This document shows positions 13,050 to 25,121 of a stretch of 64,000 nucleotides of DNA, one piece after another. Where the stretch lies: positions 17,094,763-17,158,762 of the forward strand of contig JAPTYO010000007.1 of NCBI GenBank assembly GCA_036873135.1, read 5' to 3'. Source of the stretch: Clarkia xantiana subsp. parviflora (Eukaryota; Streptophyta; Magnoliopsida; Myrtales; Onagraceae). A program made the translations under genes and the position numbers. Each line of letters starts with the position of its first letter. Within the stretch, counting starts at the first letter, position 1. Below the pieces are notes generated by a model, which did no database searches, had not been told where the DNA came from, and worked only from the letters and a program-made list of their open reading frames with translations.

Positions 13050-14638
13050 TTGCTCCATGTTCTGTTGGTCGGTTTTGTCTGCATGGTTTTTATATTATGA
13101 GACGCGAAGCTTTCTTTTGAATTACTCTGGATTTTAAATTGTTAGGCTTTGGTTGAAGTAGCAGTATTACATTACATTGGTGATGAAACGAGCCTTTTGT
13201 TTGAAAGACATGTCTATTTGGTTGTTGTGATGGATGCGTGAATGGCAGTTCGCCACTCTGGTTAGGAAAATACTTATCTTTATATGGCATGGGACTTAAC
13301 TTAGCCTTCATGCTGTTATGGTGCATGTGGGGTTATAATAGCTCCCTATATCAATCTGGTTTTCAAATTTTCAATCCTAAACTTTGTTGGCTGCAGCATT
13401 TCATATGTAGCTGACTTGATGGATGATAAACATGGCATTGCCAAGTATTACTGTGACGCTACGAATAAATTTTTAATGGTGTCCAACTCAAAGCACTAAT
13501 GCTGTGAATACTGGTGTCGTAAACCATAAACCATTCCACCATCCACTGTTCAAGTGCTTTTCAGTTTTAGAAGTTAACTTGCTGGCAGAAGCTTTTACTG
13601 CTAAAGACATAAACAACAGTTTAAACTTTTCTTCAGAAAATTATTGCGGTGTCTTCGGCCTTATTAGGAGGAAGCTTTATATACTTCAATAGTCATTGTT
13701 CATATTGGATTAATATGTAAGTGTTAAAATGTTGATCATAAATGTTTTTTAATGTTTAGAGATCTGGCGTTTTGATATTACACGGATAAAATAACAGCTA
13801 AACTTCGATTGTCTCGCTCCTCTTTTCATGGAAATAAATACCTCATTGAAAATTATGTTGATTTAATGTGCTGATTGCTGATAGTAACTTCAAATTTTTT
13901 ATTTTAACATGACTGGATGAACAAGTCAATATAACTCTCCCTCCAATTTTTGTATTTATTTCTCATGATGTACATTTTAAAAAAAAAATCATAGGAAAGG
14001 AAGATAAAAAAAAACTTATCTACAAAATTCTAGCTACAACACCATCTTCAGTACTACTTTTTTTTGGCCGATACCATCTTCACTATTCTTCAGTACTATA
14101 GTTTGAATCTTTAGGAGTAGATGAGATAATTATAAACTCTTCTTCCAGATACATTATGCCGTTGAAGAACATAAGTATGTCTTTTATCATGCAAACAAGT
14201 TACTTTTGCAAAATGAAGACCGTGGTGTGAAAAATATCTTTAAACCTTAAAAACCCTAAAAGTATACAAAATTAAACATCTAGTATTAATATCATATTCG
14301 GTCAAACATATGGTGTGAAAATTACATTTTTGTATTTTTATTTTTGTAATTAAACAATTATTGGAAAAGGTTGCGATTACAGTGTTTGCAAAATATCACC
14401 GAGTTGAGGGAGTTTTCCTGTTACAGGTTAATCAACCTACATAGTTTTTTTTTTCATTTAAAGCACTCATTATCATCTTGTTAAGTAGTTTCAACTTTCA
14501 AGTATCGTTACTATAAGTTTCAAAAACTTCAACTGCTATAGGTCGGGACCCTATCAGGTATCCCTGGTCTGGATCTAGGCCTAACAGGCATAGCCATACA
14601 CTGCCGGAAGAGCGACCAACCACGGAAAGAACCATCGA
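13050..14638. other. Intergenic region between S14 and the PPR gene
   Basis: The first 300 bp should hold the S14 3'UTR. Beyond that I see only AT-rich DNA and one tiny poly(T)-GGCC insertion (14041-14099, listed separately). Confidence 0.6.
14041..14099 (-). mobile_element. Micro-insertion: poly(T)+GGCC between direct repeats (LINE end?)
   Basis: ACCATCTTCAGTACTA (14041-14056) is followed by C, T8 and GGCCGAT (14058-14072). The same 16-bp word then returns from 14073, split by a 10-bp internal duplication (CTATTCTTCA). Poly(T) followed by GGCC is how the LINE at 19807 begins on this strand, so this looks like an extremely 5'-truncated LINE copy with its TSD. Confidence 0.45.
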
Positions 14639-16519
14639 TTACCAATAATCTCCACAAGAACACACACCTCCCTCAAAGTGATGAAACCTATTAGCATCTC
14701 TAACCACAATCACCCTCCCTTCAATATCCGACACATACTTGCAGAACGAGTGACAATCCCCACAAACCCTCAAGTTCTTCGTCACTCTAATCGTCGTCCC
14801 CTTTGCCGTAGCAAGGATCCCAAACCCAATCGCCAACTTCTCACAGTGAGCAGACAACATCCCAACCTTCACTTCCTCATCTACATCATGCAGCACAAAA
14901 TTCGTGTCCGGAACATACCCTGCAATCTCTAACCTCTCATGCAGATCCTTCAACACACCGTAAATCGTTTCCGACTGAACGTGCGATCGATCCCCTGAAC
15001 CGAACCTATGAACTTTATCGGCCACCTCAATCCAAGCCCACCCGGGAACTTTCTTCAACTTCCTTTGAGTCATCAGCTCTCTCACCCTAGCAACATCGTC
15101 CCACCTTCCTGCATTTGCGTAGATATTCGACAGCAAGACGTAATAGCCCGGGTTGTCAGATTTCATCTCGAGAAGCGATTCGGCTATCTTTTCTGCTAAT
15201 TCTAGGTGTTTGTGCTTTCTACAAGCAGCTAGCAAGGCTCCCAATAATCCCGGGTCTTTTTCGATTTCGACGGTTTCTAACATTTCCAGTGCGTCGTTGA
15301 ATCTCCCGGACCGACCTAGTAGATCAACCATGCAAGTATAGTGTTTCGCATCTGGGTTGACGGAATAAACTTCCTTCATCGAGTTGAATATCTGCATACC
15401 TTCTTCGACTAGACCTGCATGGCTACATGCGTATAGAAGCGAGACGAATGTGATCTCGTTCGGTGAAATCCCACGGCTTAGCATCATAGGGAATAATTTA
15501 AGAGCTTCTGTGGCTTCTCCGTGGTATGCGTAAGCTGCAATCATTGTACTCCACGAGATAACGTTTCTATCTGGCATTTTATCGAACACTTGCTTCGCCA
15601 AATCGACGCTCCCGCACTTTGCGTACATGTCGATCAAAGCGGTCCCTAGTATCACGTTGAGGGAGAGCTTCTTCGCGGTTATGTAGTCGTGGATGCTTTT
15701 TGCCTTGTTCAGAGCGCCTAGCTTGGCGCAAGCATTGACAACAGTCACCATGGTGATCTTGTCGGCAACAATGGGTTTGCTCTTCATTTGATCGAACAAA
15801 TCAAGTGCTTCAGAAGGGAAGCCGCATTCAGCACACGCCCCAATCATTACTGTCCATGTGATGATATCTCTATTAGGCATTTCGTCGAACAGTTGGCGGG
15901 CAGCTTCAATGACTCTGCACTTAGCGTACATATCGACGACTGCTGCACACACAACCTGATCCAAATGCCAGCCATTCTTCCAAACAATGCAGTGAACAGA
16001 TCCGCCCATACGCAAGTCTGAATCCGCCTTACAAGCCCGCATCATGAACGGCAATGTGAAGTTGTCGGGTTTTGCGCCGGAACGAATCAGCTCCCGGAAA
16101 GTTCTGAAACAGTTTTCAGAGTCACCTACTTTAGCAAACCCGCCAACCATCACACTCCAAGTAACAGGGTCTCTCTCGACCATGGAGTTAAACAAAGAGG
16201 CAGCATCCGTTACCGATCTGTGGTAAGTGTATATATAGAGTAGCTTATTTGCGACGGCGAGATTTTGGAGCATTTCGTTGACGGCGATTTGTGTATGGAT
16301 TTGCTTGATCTGCGAAACATCCTTACAGTTTAACAGAGCCGAGATGTAAGATTTTGAATGGGGCAAGGGAGGAGAAAGTGGATTCATGGAGGTGGAATCG
16401 TGCTGATGCGGTGGATGATGAAGCGTGTCTTGAGTGAAGGCTGCTGCCATGGAGTCCGAGAAGAATCGAAGTTTGGCATTGTTTGGAGGCCTGAAGATAG
16501 AGCTGTAGCGTTTGATCAT
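14639..16519 (-). CDS. DYW-type pentatricopeptide repeat protein, 626 aa, single exon
   Basis: A PLS-class PPR protein of the type that binds organellar RNA and edits C to U. The N-terminus (MIKRYSSIFRPP...LRFFSDSM) is rich in Arg/Ser and Phe, as in a mitochondrial or plastid transit peptide. From about residue 50 the chain is a series of PPR units with repeated D(I/V)(I/V)TW, MYAKCG and VVNACAKLG phrases, followed by E/E+ motifs (PGWAWIEV...) and a DYW domain. The DYW deaminase features are present: H558-C-E560, C586-G-D-C589, a second zinc cluster around HH613-614 and C620/C622, and the terminal D-Y-W. The frame is unbroken and intronless, as usual for this family. A second in-frame Met (MAAAF, about residue 24) is a possible alternative start. 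The RNA target cannot be read from the sequence. Confidence 0.95.
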   Translation of the reverse strand: MIKRYSSIFRPPNNAKLRFFSDSMAAAFTQDTLHHPPHQHDSTSMNPLSPPLPHSKSYISALLNCKDVSQIKQIHTQIAVNEMLQNLAVANKLLYIYTYHRSVTDAASLFNSMVERDPVTWSVMVGGFAKVGDSENCFRTFRELIRSGAKPDNFTLPFMMRACKADSDLRMGGSVHCIVWKNGWHLDQVVCAAVVDMYAKCRVIEAARQLFDEMPNRDIITWTVMIGACAECGFPSEALDLFDQMKSKPIVADKITMVTVVNACAKLGALNKAKSIHDYITAKKLSLNVILGTALIDMYAKCGSVDLAKQVFDKMPDRNVISWSTMIAAYAYHGEATEALKLFPMMLSRGISPNEITFVSLLYACSHAGLVEEGMQIFNSMKEVYSVNPDAKHYTCMVDLLGRSGRFNDALEMLETVEIEKDPGLLGALLAACRKHKHLELAEKIAESLLEMKSDNPGYYVLLSNIYANAGRWDDVARVRELMTQRKLKKVPGWAWIEVADKVHRFGSGDRSHVQSETIYGVLKDLHERLEIAGYVPDTNFVLHDVDEEVKVGMLSAHCEKLAIGFGILATAKGTTIRVTKNLRVCGDCHSFCKYVSDIEGRVIVVRDANRFHHFEGGVCSCGDYW

Positions 16520-18366
16520 GGGAGGAGTTGAAAGTTGCAGCTTTTCTTCTGTTGAGAGGACTAATTAATATTGTAGCTTAAATAATTAAGTATTTAACAA
16601 ATCCTTCATTCATTCATTCACTATTTTATAAGTCTAAGGTGAGTCTAAGTTGCTCCATGCCTCCATCTATATTCTATACTGTGAAGCTGAACTTTAGAAA
16701 CTTTAGACATTAATTTTCTCTTTCATTTCTGCTGCAGTTCTTGCATTTGAGGTCAGTAGTTGTTTATAAATGTTCTAAGCACTTAAGCTAATTCTCTTGG
16801 GCTGCATATACCATCTTTATGTTTCAGATTCACAGAAATATGTTTTATGAATAAAAGATGAGCAGAAATTTAAAAATATATTCAGTTATTAGTTTTCTAG
16901 TTTAGTTAAGTTACAGATATCATGTTTCGCTCTCTAAAAAGATTCAGGAGCTATTCTTCCTTTAACGAGTTCGACTATCCAATACCTCTACTATACAGCT
17001 CTACAATACAGTTCCATAACAGAATGCTATAATGCATTTTTAAAGCTTAGATGCATAAAACTTCTGTGTGCATTTGAAGAGAGCATTTAATCTCCTGCAA
17101 TTAATCATTGGTGGTATATCTGGTTATCCCGTTGCTTCATGATTCAAAAGTAGTGAACCTCATGGAATTACTCAGGTACATGCATAATCTTAGCTCAGTA
17201 CATATCCAGATTTGCTCGGATCTATCCAGTCTGCTAACAAACTACAAGTAAAGAGAACATACAATTTGCTTTCTAGTAAACACTCCAGAGATCTGTCCCC
17301 TGCCAAGAATCGATCAGAGGCTTTGTTGTGGAGAACATACCGCGTAGGGCTTCCTTAATCAGAACCTCTATGGGTGCCGACTGGAGGATCGTGAACTCCA
17401 TGCTGGAAGGATCTTGAGACTATTGACATCGTTTGAGGTATGTGCGAATCTCCCGTCGCGTAATTTCGATTACTAGCATGTACCACGATTTAATGTCCGT
17501 AGTGATTACTCCCTGTAATCTAACATCATATATATATATATACATTTTTATTTTTAATGCAAATTTAACATACTGTTTGTATTTTTATGTAATATAATTT
17601 TTAAATTATGTCAATCATATTTAACAAAATTATGTGCTTATCTATATATTATGTTCGTAACTTTTTATATGATTTTTTAAAAAAATTATACCAGCTAAAT
17701 AATTGAACTAGTACCTTAACAACGTCAATTTTCAAATTTCAGGATGACCATATACGTAAGTAAAAATTGAAATATGAAATTTTGACATAAATTTGACGAA
17801 TTCATAATAAATTAAAAATTAACTAAAAAATAAATTATATTTTTAAGATGTTGTACATATTTTTTTATTTAATTCAGTTTATTATTTGAATATCATTCAT
17901 TGGTTTGTTCATGTCCATATTTTTAAAAATATATGAATATTTAACTTATCTATATTGTGTTTTTTACAAATATATATATATATATATATGAGTTTATGTG
18001 GGTTCCAATATGGAAGTGAAACTTAGTCTCCATCATCAAAGAGAGTTCCAATTTTATTTTAGCATTTTCTGTAACAGTTTCACTTTAATGAGTTAGGCCT
18101 TATACTATAGTACCTAATATTGATATTCAAAAGCCAAAATGGCTTTTATTTTGAGAAACTGTGCCCATAATGGGCAACATTTTGAAAGCCATTTTGGTTT
18201 TTGCCAAAATATGATACCTATATTTGGGTATATATATAGGTATAAAGACAAAATGACATTCAATACTTTTTGGAGAATCCCACCAAGCACATGGGTGCAA
18301 AATTGAATCTCTCCCTTACACAAGCACATTTGAGTTGCGTTCTTCCGCACAAGCACAAGACATTTG

Positions 18367-18417
18367 TATTATTATTATTATTGTTATTAATATTATCATT
18401 ATTATTATTATTATTAT
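18367..18417. repeat. (ATT)n-type microsatellite, interrupted
   Basis: Runs of TATTATTATTATT with a few G/C/A interruptions. Confidence 0.85.
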
Positions 18418-19064
18418 TTTGTTTAACTATTTAAATAAAATTTTCAAACAAAAATCTAAATGTTCCGAAAAAATTAAAAAAAATTTAGCAAAAAAATTTT
18501 TAGCAAAAATATCACAACGGCCATATTCTTAAAACGGTCATATTTTAACGACCATATTTTATGGTTTTTGAGTATATGTATATACTCTTAATTTGTATAA
18601 ACAAATAAAATATTCAAACTAGCTAGTCAATATATGAACTTGAATTATAGATCTTGTTTAAATATAACTAATAACTAATTTTAAATATTTAATTATAAGT
18701 CACTTAATTCAAAATAGACATAATTTAATTGAATAGACATAATTTAATTGAATAGAAAACTCTACCAAAATATGATTATTAGCACTATAATACAACTAAT
18801 ACCCAAAATGTATTATTCACACCATTTAAATAGCTTTTGGCTATAAATATGGCTTTTAGCAGTGATTAGGAATTAGGAACTTACCATCAATAGTGCTTTT
18901 ATTGCTTCATTGTCAAAGGTGGCCTACATGTGTAAACTGTAAGGCAATTTATTGCCCTACGGTGACTCAACTGATTTCCCTAGTAGAATATTTGATGTGG
19001 AAAGTTGTACTACATCTTAAATAATAATATTTTAAGACTATGCATGTAAGATTATTAATTATAC

Positions 19065-19134
19065 TAGTGACAGTACACTCCACCTTAGCCTATCATGCTG
19101 CTGGAAAAGAATAGGTAGAGTGTACCGGTCACTA
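19065..19134. repeat. Short inverted repeat, 22-bp arms
   Basis: TAGTGACAGTACACTCCACC (19065-19084) is inverted as AGGTAGAGTGTACCGGTCAC from 19113. The loop is about 25 nt. This could be a tiny MITE remnant, but neither a TSD nor a miRNA-family match is apparent. Confidence 0.6.
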
Positions 19135-19806
19135 AATTAATTAGGTTGGATTATGCCTTACCCAAAAATAATTTGACTAGAGATTCAAAAATCCAACTTA
19201 GAATATCTTTTATAGTAACAAATAAATATCAGTACTGTTTTATCAAAAAGTTAGATACAAAAAGTTGGCATTCCCCCTCCCCTCCTCTTATTAATTCAAC
19301 CCATATGACTATTTAAAAATAAGAACATCCAATGAGCAATGACCACATATAAGAAGTGTTGTTGACCAACCATAAGATATATTATATAGAGTTGACAAAA
19401 GAAAACTGATTGATGATTCACTTAATATAAGGAAAACTGTATGAGTATTACTTTACAAATAATTCACTGTCGCTTTCAGCGAAATATAAATTTTGTTTAT
19501 ATTATTATCAATATAAATCTAAAATACTTACAAAGTTAAAAATATCACAATACAAAAAATTAAAATTAATAAAATACAAGAATTTAATCATTCTTAATTT
19601 AAATTTATAATAAATATATTTTTAAAAGTAATTAAAATTGTAAAAGTTAATATAAATTAATTATCAAATTATATTAATATAATTTCAATTAATAATATTC
19701 AATTTGATTTTTATGATTTTAAAACTTTTAGTATTATTATACAATTGTTACAAATATGTTAAAAAGAATATAGTAATACAAAGCATATATATTCTATATT
19801 CAGTTT

Positions 19807-20705
19807 TTTTTTTTTTTTTGGCCAAAGGAGGAACTTTATTAATAAACACACAACAAAGTCCGCCCGGATTACAATCAAGCAAAAGAATTGAAATTAAAGA
19901 ATATGGGGGTATAGAAACCCAATTCAATGGACACATCTCCTTTCTGGATTGGATGGCAATCCAGTTGGCGCAACGATTTGCGTTTCGTCGGATAAACCTC
20001 CAACGTATATCCGGGATCAGACATGCCTTTTGACGGATTGTATGAATGACATTGTCTAACTTCCAATCAATCTCTGACTCTCCTCGGATTTGGCGTATGA
20101 TATATTCGGCATCCGACTCAATGATTACCTTCTCCCAATGATGATTCACGGCCAACTCTATAGCATGTAGAATAGCCGTTGCCTCCACATTAGTCGCATT
20201 AACATCACGACACGTAGAGTTACGGCCCGCTATTAATCTTCCTCGGCTATCACGCGCAATGATCCCCGTTCCTCCACGCCCCGTCCCCGAAACCCATGAC
20301 CCATCACAACAAATTGAAACAGTATCTTCCGGAGGAGGCTCCCATTGTCGAAGCATGGCGTGATGACTATGATATATACTAGCATTTCTTCTCCCACGAA
20401 AAGCCTCCCATGCCTCTATGCACAAACGATTTGCTTGCTCAACCACTAACCTCGGTTTAGGGGTATCTTTTCCATAAACAGCTCGACACCTCTCTTTCCA
20501 TATTTCCCATGACGTGATCTCCGTTTTAAGCTTTAGTAGAAGCTCAGAATCACCACCTCGTTCAGCTCTTGACCCGGCCTCCTCCAAGACGTCATTCCAT
20601 ACTGGTTCGTAATTATCCTGTCACCTAAGTCTCATGCTACCAAACCAAACAAGTTTAGTCCATGAACACACCAATAATGAATGATCCAACGTTTCCGTGC
20701 AATTA
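19807..20705 (-). mobile_element. 5'-truncated LINE, 899 bp, with 13-bp TSD
   Basis: The insertion is bounded by identical 13-bp repeats CTATATTCAGTTT at 19794-19806 and 20706-20718. On the minus strand it ends in a poly(A) tail (the T run at 19807-19819). It encodes the C-terminal part of a LINE polyprotein: a zf-RVT-like segment (about 20690-20620), an RNase H domain and the usual C-terminal tail. Only the 3' end was inserted, the typical result of abortive target-primed reverse transcription. Confidence 0.92.
19826..20703 (-). pseudogene. LINE ORF2 C-terminus: zf-RVT and RNase H, inactive
   Basis: On the minus strand the reading begins NCTETLDHSLLVCSWTKLVW, which resembles the zf-RVT zinc-binding segment after the reverse transcriptase. 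A stop follows at about 20620. The open part (20587 to 19748) contains the RNase H fold with CCDGSW, EATAILHAIELA and ESDAEYIIRQI, giving three of the D-E-D-D residues. The last Asp of the usual EANxxAD is Asn (RRNANRCANW). With no RT domain, an internal stop and this substitution it cannot act alone. Codons at the extreme 3' end run into the poly(A) tail. Confidence 0.85.
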
Positions 20706-20865
20706 CTATATTCAGTTTCATATATAGTTATAGTTGGTATATATTTCCAATTCACTTTTCTTTAAAAAAAAAAATGGAAAGTCGCGCATCTAATTTATTT
20801 GTGACTAATTAAAAAAAAAACATGTTTTGAAAAGACGAATTTGCCCCTTCCTCTCAAACACTCAC

Positions 20866-21101
20866 ATGCCCAGAATCCATCGTCCAAAGTTTCGCTTCTT
20901 AATTTGCTCTTTCAACTACATATGTGTTGTTGAAGCTCTAGTAACGGTGGAAGCCTCCACCGACATCGGAATCAACTACGGTCAGGTCAAAACAACCTTT
21001 CTTCACTGGAGCACGCGGCAGCGCTGGTGAAGTCCATCTTTGTCGGCAAGGTGAATCTGTACGACGCGAACCCGAAAGACCGGGATCGATCCTCATGGTA
21101 G
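20866..21101 (+). pseudogene. GH17 endo-1,3-beta-glucosidase, N-terminal fragment, frameshifted
   Basis: The frame from 20866 reads a hydrophobic leader, then TVEASTDIGINYGQV, the classic mature start of plant GH17 glucanases. At about 20986-20990 one base appears to be missing. In the shifted frame the family sequence continues as NNLSSLEHAAALVKSIFVGK and VNLYDANP. It then decays to a stop at about 21099. GH17 proteins are normally 330-500 residues, so only the first quarter is left. No further GH17 sequence follows in the next 2 kb. Confidence 0.8.
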
Positions 21102-24100
21102 GGCTCGGTGGAATTTGGCCGCTGATTTAGTTTACTCCGATGTTGATTATGCAGAAAAAGAGCATAATCGTTATTCCTTTCTGTCATATGTTTATTTAAG
21201 AATTAATGTTCTGAGGTTTTGACTTGAATAATTATGGAACATGTTTCTGGCAAGAACCGCAGCTCCTTGAAGAAATTACTTGAACATGTCTCCATCAATT
21301 CAATGGATGTGTTGAGCATGGACCCAAATTGTGAATTTGCCAAGTTTTGCGACAAGAAGTGCCAAAAGTTTATCCACCCTTCATTGTAATCTTCAATTTT
21401 CAAAACTGTGGCTAAAGAGAAAGTTTGTCTTGGCATGTTTGTGACTTTCCACTAACTTAAATGTAAGTAATAATAATTTTGGTGCAAATATATATAAGGG
21501 TTGATTTAAGAGTTTTCCAATAATTTAAAATGAGATTTGAGTTTACATGTGGTCGATTAAATAAATGTATATCATGTTTCCAACCAAATTTGACCAGCCA
21601 GTTAATTAGAGCACGTTCTTATCGAACATTAATTATATTCAATATTCAGCCGTATATTTATTGTTTATTTTTTTTAAAAAATAATTTAATGACAGGGTTT
21701 CAAGAAAAACAATGAAAGTAATACTAAGTGAACATACACTATTAATTATTATTGGTGTTCATATAAACTTTCTCTCATTTTAAAGTAGATTCTTGATACA
21801 TTAATCTAACCTTTTTTACCATATACATTAATCTAGTTAAGATGACTGAATTACCATAACGACTGAATTACTATAGTTAGGGTTCAATTTCTGTTAGTTA
21901 CTATAAGAATAAAAAAGTATTCATAACTAGCATTTTAGCCCTTAAGAATTGACCAAATGTAAGTGAAAATTAGTTTAGATGTGGAGCAAACATGCTATAT
22001 ATGAATGTTGTCCTCCAAATGGGGACCCCTTCTATGACCACCCGCGAGAAAAAAAAAACATAGGAGAGAATGAGAGTTAAAATTATTTTTTATATTGCAT
22101 AATTTTCATATTTAAGTGAAGTTAAAATCCATTAATGTGCTATCATATACATATGTATGGAATTATTTTAAATGTGATGGATGCAAATGACTCCTCACTT
22201 ATATATGAATCCATCTCTGGCTATATGTAATTTTACTACTAATTAAATTTCTAAATACACTTTTTCCAATCTTAATATTTTCACATAGTGTATCATCTAT
22301 TGGAAAAAAAAAAAAAAAAAACTAATCTAATGTTATTTATTGCAGGAACTTGATGGATGAGTTTATTATAAGTATGAGTCCGAGTCCAATAACAGCCTAG
22401 TTAGGCTATGAAATCCCAGTCGGATTGACAGAAAGGTCGCGTGCCCTAGAATATACGGGGTGACACCTTTGTATTGTAGTAGCGACAAGCGACACTTCAA
22501 TCAAGGATGACCAAACAACAATTAATAGATAGAAGCAGTGACGCTCCATCGATGCTCACATCGTCTACAAACTACGAAAAAATAGACAGTGTAATCCATT
22601 TTCGAAATACTACTGTCGACGCTCTAGAACGTCCTTACAATGCCCTCTTCAACCCAACAAAGTTACAAGGAACATTAGTCAAATACAAGACCGTATTCGC
22701 CAAATGATGAAATGTCAACTTAGGTAAAGAAGTTTACCATAGGTAAAACCTTAGTTACTACATTCCCCTATAAATATTAATTTCTCTACTTTATTATTAG
22801 ATATATAAATCTCTCACTAGGCATAATTTATCTCTCTATACAAGTGTTCTTATTTAAACATCATAGATGGATTACAACGATCCGGTTCTTCACTATTTTT
22901 TTTATAAATCTTGGACTCGGTAATTCAGCGAATCAAACCATACGAAATTTTATTAATGGATCTGCTACCCAACCAATATTATCCCGGAAAAAAATATATT
23001 TGATGCTGTAAATGAATAACTTCAACTCTTTCAGCTGAACTGAAGAAATGGGACTACGTATATGTACTTTGGCAGAAACAAAATGAATGGGATTGATGTG
23101 GACGTTGTATGGTCTTGAGTGAAGAAGATAAGGTAATTAATAAGATAGCTGCCACTGGAAGGACCAAGGACACGCGTCGTTTGCCAGCTCTTTTATTAAA
23201 CCTTGCTCGCTAGCTACAGGTGTAATGAATATTTTTTTTTTGATGAGATATCAGCACCAACCATGTACGATAGTAAATTCATTAGTTTTATATATATATA
23301 TATCGCATTTTAAGTTTATAACAAATCAAATCAAATCCATCCAACAAATTATTTAATAAATTTATTTTCACAAATAAAGCGCAAATAAGTTGTCTAGAGC
23401 TTTGAAATTCATATAAAAATATTATAATTTCTAATAACGGTTTAGTAAAGTCAAAGTTTGTGTTTAATGAGCTGATTTATTAAGCTACTCCAATTCGAAT
23501 TGTGTCGAACACGCCGAACTCAAACTTGATTTTGAATTCGAGTCGACTCAAATAAGCCGAACTTGAATTTGAGCTTGGATTCGACTCGGCTCAAGTAAGC
23601 TACCGAACTTAAGCGCGACTTGAAGTATTGCTTGACCGAGTTCGGGCTCAATTAAGTTCGATTAGACTCAAACTTTAACTGAAATTGCGAATTTTGAATT
23701 GCTATTGACTTTTATAGGCCAAATATATATTAAGAGCAATTTTCGAGTGGATACAACAAATATTGACCGATTTGCCTCGTTCGCAGCCTAGATCTCATGA
23801 TACATTACCCTTTTTCACATCAATATGTATGTAACAGACGATTTATTGTGTGGGTGGCCTACTTTGTGTCAGACGATTTATTGCCCTTCGGTGACTCAAC
23901 TGATGTCCATACGTTAATCAAAAAACTGATGTCCATACTACAAAATTTTGATGTAAAAGGTTGTACTACATCTGAAATTACTCAAAATGTTAAAATGTGA
24001 AGTAATAATATAAAATTATAATGTAGTGTTTCATTATGCTGTAATATTAAATTAATGTGCTTGATATATGTTGTATTGTATAGTATAATGTAAAATTATT

Positions 24101-24469
24101 ATTATATTAATTCATATAAAATTATAATACATCTTAATATGATAAGATTTTATGAATATATTTGATAGTAACTTATTTTTAAACTTTATATATGTTTGAT
24201 GGTTAATGTCTATAATCTACTATGAATTATAAAAATTAAAATGTTAAAACTATATTTGCATTGTTATTACAATTCTATTATTTTAAATTTTTTTATATAA
24301 TTTTATAAGATAATTTTTATAAATAATGCTACATAAAAGGCTTAAATCATTCTATACGAACATAGCGTGCATTTTTTATTATAATAATGATTCATGATAT
24401 ACATAAAAGTAAAAAAATAATAATAATAGCCTAATAAAAACCAGACAAAGTGTTGGACCCCGCTACAAA
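21102..24469. other. AT-rich intergenic DNA with decayed repeats
   Basis: No gene is supported. Noted blocks: 21973-22055 (second copy of the dispersed repeat at 5395-5470); 22375-22870, moderately GC with a TATAAATA box at about 22769, possibly an old LTR; 23500-23690, rich in GAGTCGACTC/GCTCAAGT words as in some degenerate hAT-like repeats; and 23850-23990, a relative of 18910-19030. Confidence 0.4.
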
Positions 24470-24477
24470 CAAAATAC

Positions 24478-24966
24478 TAGGGATGTCAATGGGGCGGGTC
24501 GGGGCGGGTATCGCCAGACCCGGACCCGCCCCGCGGGTCAATATGGTAGACCCGGACCCGTCCCATGCACTTTCGGGTCGGGTCGGGTCGACCCGCGGGT
24601 CGACCCGTGTGAGGTATAATTTATCATTTTTAATCTTAAATTCTAAATTCTATGTTACCGTATCCAAATTCAACTCCAAATTTAAATCATAAATTATTAA
24701 ATTAACTCATAATCCAAATATAAATCACCCCATTCATTAGAATAATTGTTATTTTGACTATGTGTTATATTACCCGTATAGTTTTATATAATATACATAT
24801 ATTAAATATATATGTAAAATGAAAGGTCGGGTCGGGTCGGGTCGGCGGGTCGCCGTGAACCCAAACCCTAACCCGCCCCGCGGGTCGCGGATCGGCGGGT
24901 CCTCGGGTCAAAATCGGGTCGGGTACCCGCGGGTCGGCGGGTACCCGTGACCCGTTGCCATCCCTA
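24478..24966. mobile_element. Non-autonomous hAT element (489 bp), exact 8-bp TSD
   Basis: Termini are TAGGGATGTCAATGGG on the left and, inverted, TAGGGATGGCAACGGG on the right. Identical 8-bp duplications CAAAATAC lie at 24470-24477 and 24967-24974. Both subterminal parts are full of GGGTCGGGTCG and GACCCGC words; the centre is AT-rich. It has no transposase. The open frame through the left arm (Arg/Gly-rich) is an artefact of the GC repeats. Confidence 0.92.
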
Positions 24967-25121
24967 CAAAATACTCGACGACAAGCTTTTTTAGGTGACG
25001 ATTAGAAATTACATACTCAACATAAGATCAGTGAGACACAATTGTCGCTAGGTCGAGCCATTTTTTCCATAATTAATATGCGCAGACATCTAATAACCAA
25101 TGTCGCCTGACCCAAAGTAGC

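Larger units (their letters stand above)
16520..19793. other. Gene-poor AT-rich region
   Basis: No coding sequence is supported over 3.3 kb. It holds an (ATT)n-rich stretch (about 18367-18417), a short hairpin (19065-19134), and a block at about 18910-19030 (GCAATTTATTGCCCTACGG and GTTGTACTACATCT) that recurs diverged at about 23850-23990. Confidence 0.5.

Noticed and set aside
14678..16226. Plus-strand frames opposite the PPR gene
   Set aside because: Antisense shadows of a GC-richer coding region; the minus strand carries the conserved PPR/DYW protein.
17281..17460. GC-richer patch as an RNA or coding exon
   Set aside because: No box elements, no fold I could support and no open frame with a known motif.
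18114..18870. Possible MITE with AAAAGCCA.../...TGGCTTTT words at both sides
   Set aside because: The inverse similarity is patchy and no consistent TSD or termini could be fixed.
22375..22870. Possible LTR of an unknown retrotransposon
   Set aside because: There is a TATA box and moderate GC, but no matching second copy, primer site or clear TG/CA ends.
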